Source of the DNA: Catenulispora sp.
GTDB taxonomy: Bacteria > Actinomycetota > Actinomycetes > Streptomycetales > Catenulisporaceae
Assembly (NCBI GenBank): GCA_013362315.1
Contig: JABFWL010000084.1
Span: forward strand, 1-40,149
Reading direction: 5' to 3'
Length of the DNA: 40,149 nucleotides
Below the pieces are notes generated by a model. It was not told the DNA's origin, did no database searches, and saw only the letters and a list, made by a program, of their open reading frames with translations. This document shows positions 19,114 to 27,400 of this stretch, in pieces (the stretch's first letter is position 1; every line of letters begins with the position of its first letter). Position numbers and translations under genes: made by a program.

Positions 19114-19686
19114 TCAGTCTTCCGCCGGCGACGGCCACACATATCCAGGAGGAGCAATGAATTTTGCGTGGGACCCGGGCGTGAAGAGAGGCTGGAGGCC
19201 GACGACGGTTCCCGACCCTTCTTCGATGAACACCACAACCCCGGGAGCGTTGTCCACTCGCACCGGTGACACTTCGGCGCGATAGCCCTTCGCCGAAGCA
19301 ATCTCCGCGGCCCCGAACACTATGGATGGATGATTGGCCGGGATCGTGATGGGTGCGCTCATCGTCAACCGCACGGCGATGCCGATGCCGACGCCGTTGC
19401 CGTGCTGCCACGGCACTGCTGTCGCGTTGGATACCGTCACGTGCTGACCGGTCATGAGCCCGGAGACGAACGCATCGTTAAGCGCGACGCTGACCGCGCT
19501 GTTCTGCTGCGCCACCGTCAGTGGTGCAGTCCCGAGACCCTGCGGCTTGGTGAGCGCACTCGCAGTCGCCGGCGCGGACGGCTGATCCGTCGTCTGCGCC
19601 ACCGCATAGGTTGCGGAACCGATCAGAATAGTTACGCCCGCTGCCATCAGGACGGCCCCTGCAACGTGACGTATGGAGAATGACAT
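19114..19686 (-). CDS. Exported protein of unknown function
   Basis: This protein has 190 residues from the ATG at 19684-19686 with GGAGG close upstream. A signal sequence or N-terminal anchor (VAGAVLMAAGVTILIGSATY) is followed by a T/S/P/A-rich linker and a domain of about 130 residues containing GIGIAVRLTMSAPITIPANH. No cysteines occur in the mature part. I find no family. Spacing to the next gene downstream (18365) is about 60 bases, so a common transcript is likely. Confidence 0.65.
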   Translation of the reverse strand: MSFSIRHVAGAVLMAAGVTILIGSATYAVAQTTDQPSAPATASALTKPQGLGTAPLTVAQQNSAVSVALNDAFVSGLMTGQHVTVSNATAVPWQHGNGVGIGIAVRLTMSAPITIPANHPSIVFGAAEIASAKGYRAEVSPVRVDNAPGVVVFIEEGSGTVVGLQPLFTPGSHAKFIAPPGYVWPSPAED

Positions 19687-19746
19687 GGCTGCCTCCGCAT
19701 CGTTGCGCCAGTGTCTGTGGTGCCATTCTTCCGGCGCGTGCGGCAG

Positions 19747-20061
19747 TCAGGTAGATGGACTTTGGGGCATTGCCCTAAAGGGCAGCCCCGGTTCCATTTC
19801 GGCTGAGCCGAAAAGAACACTGAAAGCCACTATCCCGACCTGGAGGCGCGACTCGACTCCCAGCCTGGCCATCAGGGCCGATACGTGCAGTTTTACGGTG
19901 CGCAACGATCGGCCGGTCTCTCGCGCGATGGCGGCGTTGCTCATCCCTTGGGCGAGGCATACGAACACAGCTCGCTGTTGCTCGCTAAGCAACGGGACGC
20001 GCGTGCGCGCCAACTCCAGCCACCGAAAGCCGGGCGGCAAGAAATTGTCACTCACGGACAT
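19747..20061 (-). CDS. Short GerE/LuxR-type DNA-binding regulator
   Basis: This protein is about 104 residues from the ATG at 20059-20061 (MSVSDNFLPP); an upstream GTG at 20067 is possible. The protein is essentially one LuxR-type helix-turn-helix: LSEQQRAVFVCLAQGMSNAA, then RSLRTVKLHVSALMARLGV. There is no receiver or ligand-binding domain, as in GerE. Its start overlaps the stop of the membrane-protein gene upstream by ten bases, so translation is probably coupled. The exported-protein genes that follow on the same strand are its likely targets (inferred from order). Confidence 0.75.
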   Translation of the reverse strand: MSVSDNFLPPGFRWLELARTRVPLLSEQQRAVFVCLAQGMSNAAIARETGRSLRTVKLHVSALMARLGVESRLQVGIVAFSVLFGSAEMEPGLPFRAMPQSPST

Positions 20062-21176
20062 GAGCACACATCTTTTGTGAGGTCAGATGGTTTGCTCACG
20101 CGTAACGAATCACCGGCAAGCAGGAGTGTGGCCAGATCAGTGGAACTGCCAGCCGCGTCCAAGGTCACGAGAGTCCTGTCGACCCGCAGAACGGCCTGAG
20201 GCCAGCACACATGATCGATATTCTCACACTGCGCAGTCGGTTTCGCTATCGCCCCGGATCGAGAGAAACCGTCGCTGGAAAGGTGGACGTCTATCCATCG
20301 CAATCGCGACGCTGATGACGGGGGGAGACCGGTAACGTCGCCAGATGAGGGGGGCGGACTCGCGGACGCGGGCGCCGTCGCTGGTGACGGTCCGCCGGGT
20401 TCACCTTGCTGACCGTCTGGAACCACACGGATATTCAAGCGGTCGCGGGGTGACAGCGGGTCGAAGGCGACCCTATCGATATGCCATCCGGTTAAGCGCG
20501 GAGTGAGTAGCTCTACCCGGAGTTCGGCAAAGCTGCTCCGATCCTCACTGCGCTGCCATGCATTGCTCAATGGCACCATCGCGACAACTGCGGCTACCAC
20601 GAGTACCACGACCGACAGGATCGCGATCCGCCGTGTCTTCTCAGTCGCGGCAAGCATGCTCAGCACATACGCGGTGGCCATGAGCACCACCAGCAGCCAT
20701 ATCGGCGGCGTGACCGGTATGAGCCTGAACTCGAAGGGCTGAAGCAACACAACGGTGAAGGTCGCCAACAGTGCGACAGTCGCAGCCGTCGAGACTGAGA
20801 TTCGACGATCGCGAGCGGTGAGCCGCCGCGCCAGGAACCACGCCCCGACAGCGGCGAGGAGGGTCGCCGCTGCAAGTGCCAAGAAGGTTTCGCGTGTGGC
20901 TCGTGCCCTGAACGGATAACACCATCCCTGATCACTCGAGGCGTCCGCGAGAAGCCGCTGTCCGTAGGTATAACAGTGGTGGTCCGCCGTAGCCGCCTTA
21001 GACCACACAGCCGCGCATAGCAGCCCGGCGCATGCGCCAAGCAGCCCAGCAATGACTAGGCGAGTGGCTGCTGGACGCTTCGCGGCCGCAGTCCCCAGCA
21101 TCAACATCCGTGCCCCCGTGAACAGCGATCGAAGCTTCTTCGAAGCGAGCTGCGTCACAGACGTTAGCGCAAACAC
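20052..21176 (-). CDS. Membrane protein with five helices and an extracytoplasmic C-terminal domain
   Basis: This protein has up to 374 residues from a GTG at 21176; internal starts near residue 24 are possible. Hydrophobic segments lie near residues 41-58, 99-116, 128-148, 155-175 and 188-205. The remaining 165 residues are polar, with a proline/serine linker and three cysteines near the end (AQCENIDHVCWPQ and the terminal CSCP). An N-proximal loop holds another cysteine pair (HHCYTYG and GWCYPF). I recognise no family. Translational overlap with the GerE-like gene suggests a membrane sensor or partner for that regulator; this is inference. Confidence 0.6.
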   Translation of the reverse strand: MFALTSVTQLASKKLRSLFTGARMLMLGTAAAKRPAATRLVIAGLLGACAGLLCAAVWSKAATADHHCYTYGQRLLADASSDQGWCYPFRARATRETFLALAAATLLAAVGAWFLARRLTARDRRISVSTAATVALLATFTVVLLQPFEFRLIPVTPPIWLLVVLMATAYVLSMLAATEKTRRIAILSVVVLVVAAVVAMVPLSNAWQRSEDRSSFAELRVELLTPRLTGWHIDRVAFDPLSPRDRLNIRVVPDGQQGEPGGPSPATAPASASPPPSSGDVTGLPPSSASRLRWIDVHLSSDGFSRSGAIAKPTAQCENIDHVCWPQAVLRVDRTLVTLDAAGSSTDLATLLLAGDSLRVSKPSDLTKDVCSCP

Positions 21177-21186
21177 TGGCCGTATG

Positions 21187-21552
21187 TCAGTACTCTGCTT
21201 TATCAGACTCTGGCGTACGTCCTGCTGGTCGGCGAGTCCGCTGCTTCAGGGGGTGGTGATGGCTTGGATGTGAGCGCTTGCCGAACGGGCCTTCACCGGT
21301 GACTGCCATGTCCATGGCGGCGTGGCCTTCCATGGAGCCGGCGACGCCGCGGTCGGCCTGTTCACGGGCTTCGTGCAGCAGATGTGACTTCAGGAAGCGG
21401 CGGAACAGCACCGCCGGCACCACGATCATGATCGGGCCGCCGATGAACTCGGCGAGAGTGAACTGCCAGCCCAGCAGCAGCCACAGGATGATGCCGAGCT
21501 CGATCACCAGGTTCGTGAAGCCGATCTCGAAGGCCATCGCAGGCGAGCTCCG
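21187..21552 (-). pseudogene. Remnant of a DUF318/ArsP-like permease
   Basis: The frame reads SSPAMAFEIGFTNLVIELG, then GWQFTLAEFIGGPIMIVV and EQADRGVAGSMEGHAAMDM. These blocks belong to the middle of predicted permeases of the DUF318/ArsP type (eight or more helices, over 300 residues). Only about 90 residues remain, followed by about 30 unrelated residues. The part before SSPAM is replaced by the methyltransferase stop codon in the same frame. It is a gene fragment, not a working transporter. Confidence 0.75.
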
Positions 21553-22266
21553 TTATGGATCTTTTCGGCCTCGTGGATCATAGGGTGCCGCCTGATCAGA
21601 GTCACCCTGATCGCCGGTGACCGGCCCCTGCTTGGTCGCGGTGCCCAGAATGTGGCGCAACGGCGGTGACCACGCAGTCGGCGCGAATCCGAAGTCCTCG
21701 GCCTTCTCGACGACGAAGCCGGCGGACCGGAGTGTCGACAGCGTGTCCCGGTTCGGGTGGCAACCCGCGGCCTGGCGCCTCCACACCGGGGTGACCACGT
21801 CCTGCAGCAGCCCGACGATCCTGAACCTGGAACGTACGTGCTCGTAGAAGCGGACCTGCCCGCCGGCGCGCAAGACCCGCCGCACCTCGGCCAAGGCGTG
21901 CATCGGGTGCGGAACCGAGCACAGCACCAGCGACAGAACCACGGCGTCGACCGACGCCTCCCCCAGCGGCGGGGCGTCGGCGTGTCCGGCCATGACGGTG
22001 ATCGGCACCGGCGCGTCGGCTGCGGCTCGCTCAGCAGCCGCGCGCAGGACCGCGTCAGGCTCGATCGCGACCACCTCAGTGACTTCGCGCGGATAGTGCG
22101 CGAAGTTGAGGCCGTTGCCGGCACCGATCTCCGCGACGCGCCCCGAGAGCCCGGCCAGCAGGCGCCCGCGATGTTCGGCGGCTCCGCGTCGCTCCGCCGT
22201 GGTGGAGACGTCGATATAGAAGCGCGCGAACCGCGGGTGCTGGAACCTCGCAAGGTCCTCGCCCAT
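21553..22266 (-). CDS. Class I SAM-dependent methyltransferase
   Basis: This 237-residue protein starts at the ATG at 22264-22266. Motif I is VAEIGAGNGLNFAHYP (about residues 43-58), the acidic residue after strand 2 is in VVAIEPD, and motif post-I/II regions are seen in ASVDAVVLSLVLCSV and LRAGGQVRFYEHV. The pattern is closest to UbiE/phosphatidylethanolamine-N-methyltransferase-like proteins of actinobacteria. The substrate cannot be told. The last 20 or so residues (GDQGDSDQAA onward) are low-complexity and may derive from the junction with the permease scrap that follows in frame. Confidence 0.85.
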   Translation of the reverse strand: MGEDLARFQHPRFARFYIDVSTTAERRGAAEHRGRLLAGLSGRVAEIGAGNGLNFAHYPREVTEVVAIEPDAVLRAAAERAAADAPVPITVMAGHADAPPLGEASVDAVVLSLVLCSVPHPMHALAEVRRVLRAGGQVRFYEHVRSRFRIVGLLQDVVTPVWRRQAAGCHPNRDTLSTLRSAGFVVEKAEDFGFAPTAWSPPLRHILGTATKQGPVTGDQGDSDQAAPYDPRGRKDP

Positions 22267-22706
22267 GGCGGCCCACCTTTCATCTGCAGGAGACGACTAT
22301 GCCTGTGCGCGTGTCGCACTCACGCTGGATGGATCATGTCGGCTATTTTCCTGTCTTATTGCCGTGGATGTGATGATCCATCGGCCCGGACGGGTGATGG
22401 CGGCCTCCGGCGGTGGTCGCGACCGCGCTCCTGGCGGTCATGATGCCCACCTGTCACCAGGAATCGGCAACTCACGGCGGTGAATCGCACCTGCTCACCG
22501 TGCTCGTGATCACCGGGCAAAGCGGCCTCACGTCACCGGACTCCCTCGGCAGCGCCACGTCCCGCGTGGAGTCTGAGCGCTGTCACCACCTGGCTCCAGG
22601 GCCCGGTCCGGCCGTTCGCGTGGACCTCGCAGTGGCTGAGGACCTGACGACCACCGGTTCCCGCTCGGGCACCGGTGCTGGAAGCGTTGCCGTGACGATC
22701 GTTTCT
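22267..22706. other. Intergenic stretch with a 10-bp inverted repeat
   Basis: No convincing gene is visible over 440 bases. GATGGATCAT (22328-22337) is matched by ATGATCCATC (22373-22382), a perfect 10-bp inverted repeat. Its 35-base spacer is much more A/T-rich than the surroundings and contains CTATTTTCCTGTCTTATTG. This lies about 60 bases upstream of the methyltransferase start and looks like a promoter flanked by operator half-sites. The rest (22390-22700) has open frames without protein-like sequence. Confidence 0.4.
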
Positions 22707-23015
22707 TCAACTACGCGCCGCCTGGTCGGCAACACCCCGCTGTCGCGGATCGCAGCACCGAATGATCGGCATCTCCGGCTGCGCCTGGCGACATCGACCG
22801 TGGTGGTCGTCGAAGAGGACGAACTCGTTGAAGTCCTTGAGGTACCAGTGGTTGTGGGACTCCACCATGACGAACCACTCGGGATGGTCGGCCGGTGCGC
22901 CGACGACCAGGTCGGCGTCGCCGACGTTGGGTGACAGGAAGTCGAACCGCGGCAGCCGGCACTGCTCGGTGACGATCGCGAGACCCGCAGCGAATCTCGG
23001 CCTGAACGGTTGTTC
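22707..23015 (-). pseudogene. Unidentified coding remnant
   Basis: Directly behind the TetR stop, in the same frame, about 65 codons read like genuine protein with strong G/C third positions: RLPRFDFLSPNVGDADLVVG, then PEWFVMVESHNHWYLKDFNE. No start codon with a ribosome binding site exists at its left edge. Coding character fades before a TGA at 22707-22709. I cannot name the family. It looks like an internal piece of a lost gene rather than a read-through extension of the regulator. Confidence 0.4.
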
Positions 23016-23591
23016 TCATGCGCCGGGCGGCCGTAGCCCGTCCAGCGTCACCGCCACCAGCCGGGCGACCGCCGCCTTCGATCGCAACGATCCCGCCGCG
23101 GTCAGCGCGGCCAGGCAGTACGCGGCGAGCTCTTCCGGCACCACGTCATCCCGGACGTCGCCGGAGGCTGCTGCGTCTCGCACCAGTTCGGCGACGAAGC
23201 CGGTCAGGTGTGCCTCGGCCTTGGCCAGGTGGCCACCGCGGTGCATCGCCGACGCCATCTCCGCGTGACCTGAGCGGTTCCCGGACAGCTCGGCGTACGC
23301 GCGCAGCACCGCGGCCAGGCGCTCCCGTGGACCTTGAGTGCGTTCGCCGATCTCGGCCAATCGGTGCAGGTGCTCGCCGATCTGCCGCTCGTGCCAGGCG
23401 GCCAGGATCGACTCGATGTCCGGAAAGTACTTGTACAGCGTGGCCCGGCCGATGCCGCTCTCCTTGGCGATCTGCGACATCGTCACGCCGGTCAGACCGT
23501 GCTCGGCGACCAGCGCCGCGGTGGCATCGAGGGTGGCCTCGCGGACCGCATCCCGGTGCGCGGCGATCGTCTCGTTCCAGATCTTCGGCAT
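23016..23591 (-). CDS. TetR-family transcriptional regulator
   Basis: This protein has 191 residues from the ATG at 23589-23591 (MPKIWNETIAAHRD). The N-terminal helix-turn-helix is textbook: ATAALVAEHGLTGVTMSQIA, then ESGIGRATLYKYFPDIESIL. A helical ligand-binding domain follows with GRATL/YKYF spacing normal for the family. It is transcribed divergently from the ABC-exporter operon at 23701 with about 110 bases between the starts. It is therefore the probable repressor of that operon and of itself. Ligand unknown. Confidence 0.9.
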   Translation of the reverse strand: MPKIWNETIAAHRDAVREATLDATAALVAEHGLTGVTMSQIAKESGIGRATLYKYFPDIESILAAWHERQIGEHLHRLAEIGERTQGPRERLAAVLRAYAELSGNRSGHAEMASAMHRGGHLAKAEAHLTGFVAELVRDAAASGDVRDDVVPEELAAYCLAALTAAGSLRSKAAVARLVAVTLDGLRPPGA

Positions 23592-23629
23592 GTATCCATG
23601 ATATACGCTGTGACCTTGACTGATACATG
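23589..23629. promoter_or_regulatory. Inverted repeat in the tetR/ABC-exporter divergent promoter
   Basis: CATGTATC (23589-23596) and GATACATG (23622-23629) form a perfect 8-bp inverted repeat. The left arm contains the tetR start codon. A/T-rich promoter-like sequence (TGATATAC) and a TTGAC lie between the arms, and a TTGACA follows at 23635. The position fits an operator for the TetR protein, though the 25-base spacing between arms is longer than most TetR sites. Confidence 0.4.
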
Positions 23630-23700
23630 TCGAGTTGACAGCGACACTATGTCTCGAAAAACTGGAGACCTCTCCTCCTTCGAGACCCCATGGAGCGCTC

Positions 23701-23868
23701 ATGTCCCAGTTGCCCTCTCACACCGACTCCGGCACGGAGTCGTCCGAACCGGCGATCGTCCCCGGTTCGCGGCGCCGCCGGCTGACGGTCACGGCCGTGG
23801 TCGTCGGCCTGCTCGTGCTGTTCGTGGTCCTGCACCTGACCGGCGTGGTCGGCGGGGAGAGCCACTGA
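23701..23868 (+). CDS. Small single-helix membrane protein of an ABC-exporter operon
   Basis: This protein has 55 residues from the ATG at 23701, with GGAG about seven bases upstream. A polar, Ser/Glu-rich N-terminus leads into RRRR and a single hydrophobic helix (LTVTAVVVGLLVLFVVLHLT). Its TGA overlaps the ATG of the ATPase gene (TGATG at 23866-23870), so the two are translationally coupled. Similar tiny membrane proteins commonly precede this type of ABC operon in actinomycetes. They may help assemble or position the transporter; no function is proven. Confidence 0.65.
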   Translation: MSQLPSHTDSGTESSEPAIVPGSRRRRLTVTAVVVGLLVLFVVLHLTGVVGGESH

Positions 23869-24800
23869 TGATCGAGGCGGTCGCACTTTCCAAGCGCTAC
23901 GGGTCGGTCAAGGCGGTCGACGGCCTGTCGTTCACCGTCCCATCCGGCCAGGTGACCGGCTTCCTCGGCCCTAACGGAGCCGGCAAATCCACCACGATGC
24001 GGATGATCCTCGGCTTGGATGCGCCGAGCGCCGGCTCGGTCACCGTCAACGGTCGCCCCTACACCGGCTATCGCCGGCCGCTGCGCGAGGTCGGGGCGCT
24101 GCTGGACGCCAAGGCGGTGGCCGGCGGCCGCAGCTCCCGCAACCACCTGCGCTGGCTGGCCCTGTCCAACGGCATCCCGACATCGCGTGTGGACGATGTC
24201 CTCCGCCAGGTCGGCTTGGCCTCGGCTGCGAACAAGCTGGTCGGCGGCTTCTCGCTCGGCATGGCCCAGCGCCTCGGGATCGCCGCCGCACTGCTCGGCG
24301 ACCCACCGGTGCTGATGTTCGACGAACCGGTCAACGGCCTGGATCCCGAAGGCATCGCCTGGATCCGCTCGCTGCTGAAGGCGCTGGCTGCCGAAGGCCG
24401 CACCGTCCTCCTGTCCAGCCATCTGATGAGCGAGATGGCGCTCACAGCTGACCGGCTGGTCATCATCGGGCGCGGCACGCTCATCGCCGAGACCACGGTC
24501 GCCGCACTGATCGCCGAGGGCACAGGGAACTACATTCGGGTGCGCTCCGAGGCGCCCGACGAGCTCAAAAGCCTGCTCTTGGCTCGTGGCGCGAAGGTCG
24601 AGACAGAAGCCGACGGCGCCCTGCGCGTGACCGGAACCACGCTGGACGTCGTCGGCGGCATCGCCCGCGACCGAGGCCTCGGACTGCTGGAGCTGGCCGC
24701 ACACCAGATGTCGCTGGAGGAGCGTTACATGGAGCTCACCGCCGACGCCACCGAATACGCCACCGACACCGCGCCGCTCGCAGCGCTGACCGGTAAGTGA
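23868..24800 (+). CDS. ABC-2 exporter, ATP-binding subunit
   Basis: This 310-residue protein carries Walker A GPNGAGKST (about residues 33-41), a signature in the variant form FSLGMAQRL, and Walker B VLMFDEPVNGLD followed by the switch histidine in LLSSHLMSEM. The FSLGM signature is usual in drug/bacitracin-type ABC-2 ATPases. A C-terminal extension of about 90 residues has the accessory fold seen in that group. It works at the inner face of the membrane with the permease encoded ten bases downstream. Substrate unknown; antibiotic or lipid export under TetR control is likely. Confidence 0.93.
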   Translation: MIEAVALSKRYGSVKAVDGLSFTVPSGQVTGFLGPNGAGKSTTMRMILGLDAPSAGSVTVNGRPYTGYRRPLREVGALLDAKAVAGGRSSRNHLRWLALSNGIPTSRVDDVLRQVGLASAANKLVGGFSLGMAQRLGIAAALLGDPPVLMFDEPVNGLDPEGIAWIRSLLKALAAEGRTVLLSSHLMSEMALTADRLVIIGRGTLIAETTVAALIAEGTGNYIRVRSEAPDELKSLLLARGAKVETEADGALRVTGTTLDVVGGIARDRGLGLLELAAHQMSLEERYMELTADATEYATDTAPLAALTGK

Positions 24801-24810
24801 GGGCCCGGCC

Positions 24811-25632
24811 ATGACCGTCCTGTCCACCACGACGATCCCCTCCCCCGCCGAGCGCTCCCGCGGCGAGTTCACCGACGTCGTGTGTGCGGAGTTCGCCAAG
24901 CTGCGCACCGTACGCTCCACCTACTGGACGCTGCTGATCGCCTTCGCCTCCAACATCGGCTTCGCGGCCCTGGCCGCCGCTGTCATAGCGCCGAAGCTCA
25001 GCACGCACGATCGCGCGCAGGTCGACGTCGTCCAACTCGCCCTGGCCGGCATCCACCTGTCCCAGATCGCCTACGGCGTCCTCGGCGCGCTGATCATCAC
25101 CGGCGAGTACGGCAGCGGCATGATCCGCACGACGTTCGCCGTCGTCCCGCGCCGCCGCACCCTGCTCGCCGCCAAAGCCCTGGTGTTCGCCGCGGTCGCG
25201 CTCATCACGTCCACGGTCTCCACGCTCCTCGCCTACCTGACGTTCCTAGCCTCCTTGCCTGCAAACACTCTGTCCGGGACGTCATTTTCGAGTTCGGGCG
25301 TCTTGCGAGCGGTACTCGGCGGTGGCCTGTATCTGACAGTTCTCGGCCTGATCGGGTTCGGCCTCGGCGTGGTCCTGCGCTCCTCGGCAGGGGCGATCGC
25401 GACGCTGTTCGGGCTGCTGTTCGTGCCACCGCTGCTGCTGGACCTCCTCCCGGGAAGTTGGAAGACCGACGTCGGCCCCTACATCCCCATGCAGGCGGGC
25501 GAGCAGATCTTCGTGGCCGTCTCTCACGAGGCGGCGGCGCTGGCACCGTGGACCGGCTTTGCAGCGTTCTGTCTTTATGCCGTCGCCGCGCTTCTGGGCG
25601 GCTTCCTGCTGATCAACCGGCGCGACGCGTAG
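24811..25632 (+). CDS. ABC-2 exporter, permease subunit
   Basis: This 273-residue protein begins with a soluble N-terminus (FTDVVCAEFAKLRTVRSTYW), the usual ABC-2 lead-in. It then has six membrane segments, among them LLIAFASNIGFAALAAAVI, the segment around YGVLGALIITGEYGSGMIRT, and YLTVLGLIGFGLGVVL. The GEYGSGMIRTTF loop is the conserved coupling segment of this permease group. It ends in LLINRRDA, also family-typical. With the ATPase it should form a dimeric exporter of two ATPases and two permeases. Confidence 0.9.
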   Translation: MTVLSTTTIPSPAERSRGEFTDVVCAEFAKLRTVRSTYWTLLIAFASNIGFAALAAAVIAPKLSTHDRAQVDVVQLALAGIHLSQIAYGVLGALIITGEYGSGMIRTTFAVVPRRRTLLAAKALVFAAVALITSTVSTLLAYLTFLASLPANTLSGTSFSSSGVLRAVLGGGLYLTVLGLIGFGLGVVLRSSAGAIATLFGLLFVPPLLLDLLPGSWKTDVGPYIPMQAGEQIFVAVSHEAAALAPWTGFAAFCLYAVAALLGGFLLINRRDA

Positions 25633-25673
25633 AAGAACGAGCGCCACACCGAGATCATCCCGTTGCGGCACGA

Positions 25674-25943
25674 TCAACGCAACAGGGTTCTAAGACACGT
25701 CCTAGTAGCGATGGCAGCGTGAGATGGGGCTGGTGGACCATAGCAGTAGGCATCCTCCCTCGTCTTCAGAGTTCCAGTTCTTCCAGCCCGGGCGGCGATG
25801 ATGGCCTCGAACCATTCGCGCTCCGCCGGGGTGACATCCGGGCAGCCGCGACCTTCCTCACAGCCGTAGATATCTTGTTCGGCACTCAACGCGCCCGCGC
25901 CCGCTTCGAAGGCGATGAGGCGGATATCCACGATTGGGGGCAC
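25674..25943 (-). CDS. Possible small protein of unknown function
   Basis: An 89-residue frame from a GTG at 25941-25943, divergent from the MarR gene with only 29 bases between starts. Residues 1-65 look protein-like (VTPAEREWFEAIIAARAG). The C-terminal 20 residues look like read-through of non-coding sequence. There is no ribosome binding site, so it would have to be leaderless. It may be a real small gene, a fragment, or chance. Confidence 0.3.
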   Translation of the reverse strand: MPPIVDIRLIAFEAGAGALSAEQDIYGCEEGRGCPDVTPAEREWFEAIIAARAGRTGTLKTREDAYCYGPPAPSHAAIATRTCLRTLLR

Positions 25944-25955
25944 TTCGAATTCAAA
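25944..25955. promoter_or_regulatory. Palindromic operator candidate upstream of marR
   Basis: TTCGAATTCAAA has TT-N-GAATTC-N-AA symmetry around an EcoRI-like core, 17 bases before the MarR start. MarR proteins commonly bind short palindromes of this kind overlapping their own promoter. It also lies directly in front of the possible divergent gene. Confidence 0.4.
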
Positions 25956-25972
25956 GCAAGTAGGATCATGGG

Positions 25973-26479
25973 GTGGATGACGCGACGCCCGGCCTGAACT
26001 CGGAGCAACTCGGTGCGTACTTCGCCCTGATGGAGGTCAGCAGCCTTCTCCAATACGCGGTGGACGAGCATCTGCGCGCCGAGGGCGATCTCAGCTACGT
26101 GCAGTTCCAGATCCTGGCCCGCCTGGTGGACTCCCCGGAGGGCCGGCTGCGGATGACCGATCTGGCCGACGGCGTCGTCTACAGCCGCAGCGGTCTCACC
26201 TACCAGGCGGGGCTGTTGGACAAGCGCGGCCTGATCACCCGCTCGCCCTCGCGGGATGACGAGCGGAGCGTCATCGTGGCTGTCACGGATGCCGGCCGGG
26301 CCCTGGTCGCCCGCGTGCTTCCCGAGCACGCCGATCGCGTCCGGCAGCTGCTGTTCGATCCCATGTCCGGGGCAGACCTCGCCGCCCTCAGCGCCGTTCT
26401 CGGCCGGGTCCGCACCCATATGCGCGCCGCGCCGCCGCGCTCTGCCAAGCCTCGCGCCGGCCGCAACCGCACCGACTGA
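25973..26479 (+). CDS. MarR-family transcriptional regulator
   Basis: This 168-residue protein starts at the GTG at 25973. The winged helix is clear: RMTDLADGVVYSRSGLTYQA, then LLDKRGLITRSPSRDDERSV, whose DDERS lies in the wing. Helices on both sides make the dimerisation region (LLQYAVDEHLRAEGDLSYVQ). The C-terminal 20 residues are basic. It is followed after 16 bases by the XRE regulator gene on the same strand, so the two form one unit. Its own upstream palindrome suggests autoregulation; the ligand is unknown. Confidence 0.88.
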   Translation: MDDATPGLNSEQLGAYFALMEVSSLLQYAVDEHLRAEGDLSYVQFQILARLVDSPEGRLRMTDLADGVVYSRSGLTYQAGLLDKRGLITRSPSRDDERSVIVAVTDAGRALVARVLPEHADRVRQLLFDPMSGADLAALSAVLGRVRTHMRAAPPRSAKPRAGRNRTD

Positions 26480-26495
26480 AGGGGCGGACGAGGCG

Positions 26496-27341
26496 ATGGA
26501 TCGGGCGCTGATGGCGGATTTCCTGCGGGCCCGCCGCGCGGCGCTGCAACCGGAGGACGTCGGCCTGCCCCGCGGCACCCGGCGTCGTGCCGGCGGGCTG
26601 CGCCGCGAGGAGGTCGCGATGCTGGCCGGCATGTCGGCCGACTACTACAGCCGGATCGAGCAGCAGCGCGGTCCGATCCCCTCCGAGCAGATGCTCACCG
26701 CACTCGCGCGGGGGTTGAAACTCAGCCCGAGTGAACGCGAGCACCTGTTCGCCCTCGGCGGGCATTCGGCGCCGCGACGTGTCCTGCGCGACGAGCGCGT
26801 CAGTCCCGCCATGCAGCGCATCGTCGAGCGCCTGCAGGACACGCCGGCGATCGTGTTCTCCCAGTTCGGCGAGGCGTTGCTGCAGACCCGCGGAGCGGTC
26901 GCGCTCTTCGGCGACTACACCCGTTTCAGCGGGATGTCCCGCTACTTGGTCTACCGCTGGTTCACCGACCCCGCGCAACGAGCCATCTATCCGCCCGAAG
27001 ATCATGAGCTGCGCGGCCGGGTCTTCACCGTAGACCTGCGGGCGGTGTACACGGCCGATCCCGCGGGCACGGCCGGCGAGATCGTCGAAGCGCTGCTGGC
27101 GGTCAGTCCCGAGTTCGCCGAGGTCTGGCGGCGGCACGAGGTGGACGTGACCCACCACCGCGAGCTCAAGCGCTACCTGCATCCGGAGCTCGGCGAGTTG
27201 GAGATGTACAGCTGGCGGCTGATGGATCCCGATGAGAACCAGGACTTGCTGGTCTTCATGGCCGCGTCCGGTTCCCCGTCCGAGGAGAAGCTTCAGCGCC
27301 TGACCGTCGCGGACGGCGGCGATGCCGGGGCGATGATCTGA
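26496..27341 (+). CDS. XRE-family regulator with MmyB-like ligand-binding domain
   Basis: This 281-residue protein starts at the ATG at 26496 with GAGG nearby. The N-terminal helix-turn-helix is characteristic: PRGTRRRAGGLRREEVAMLA, then MSADYYSRIEQQRGPIPSEQ. From residue 95 onward a PAS-like MmyB/MLTR domain follows (YLVYRWFTDPAQRAIYP and a C-terminal MYSWRLMDPDENQDLLVF). This family is very common in actinomycetes and usually controls an adjacent oxidoreductase gene; the enzyme at 27616 is the natural candidate. Known MmyB domains bind fatty-acid-like ligands. Confidence 0.9.
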   Translation: MDRALMADFLRARRAALQPEDVGLPRGTRRRAGGLRREEVAMLAGMSADYYSRIEQQRGPIPSEQMLTALARGLKLSPSEREHLFALGGHSAPRRVLRDERVSPAMQRIVERLQDTPAIVFSQFGEALLQTRGAVALFGDYTRFSGMSRYLVYRWFTDPAQRAIYPPEDHELRGRVFTVDLRAVYTADPAGTAGEIVEALLAVSPEFAEVWRRHEVDVTHHRELKRYLHPELGELEMYSWRLMDPDENQDLLVFMAASGSPSEEKLQRLTVADGGDAGAMI

Positions 27342-27400
27342 GCGTCCGTCTCGGCGGTCTTCCCCCACCGGTACGGCTGGCCGCCCGCCTTCCGGGTCGG

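Noticed and set aside
25680-25715. Possible insertion-sequence end (GTTCTAAGACACGTCC) behind the ABC permease gene
   Set aside because: It only resembles ends of actinobacterial elements from memory; no transposase sequence or partner repeat is visible.
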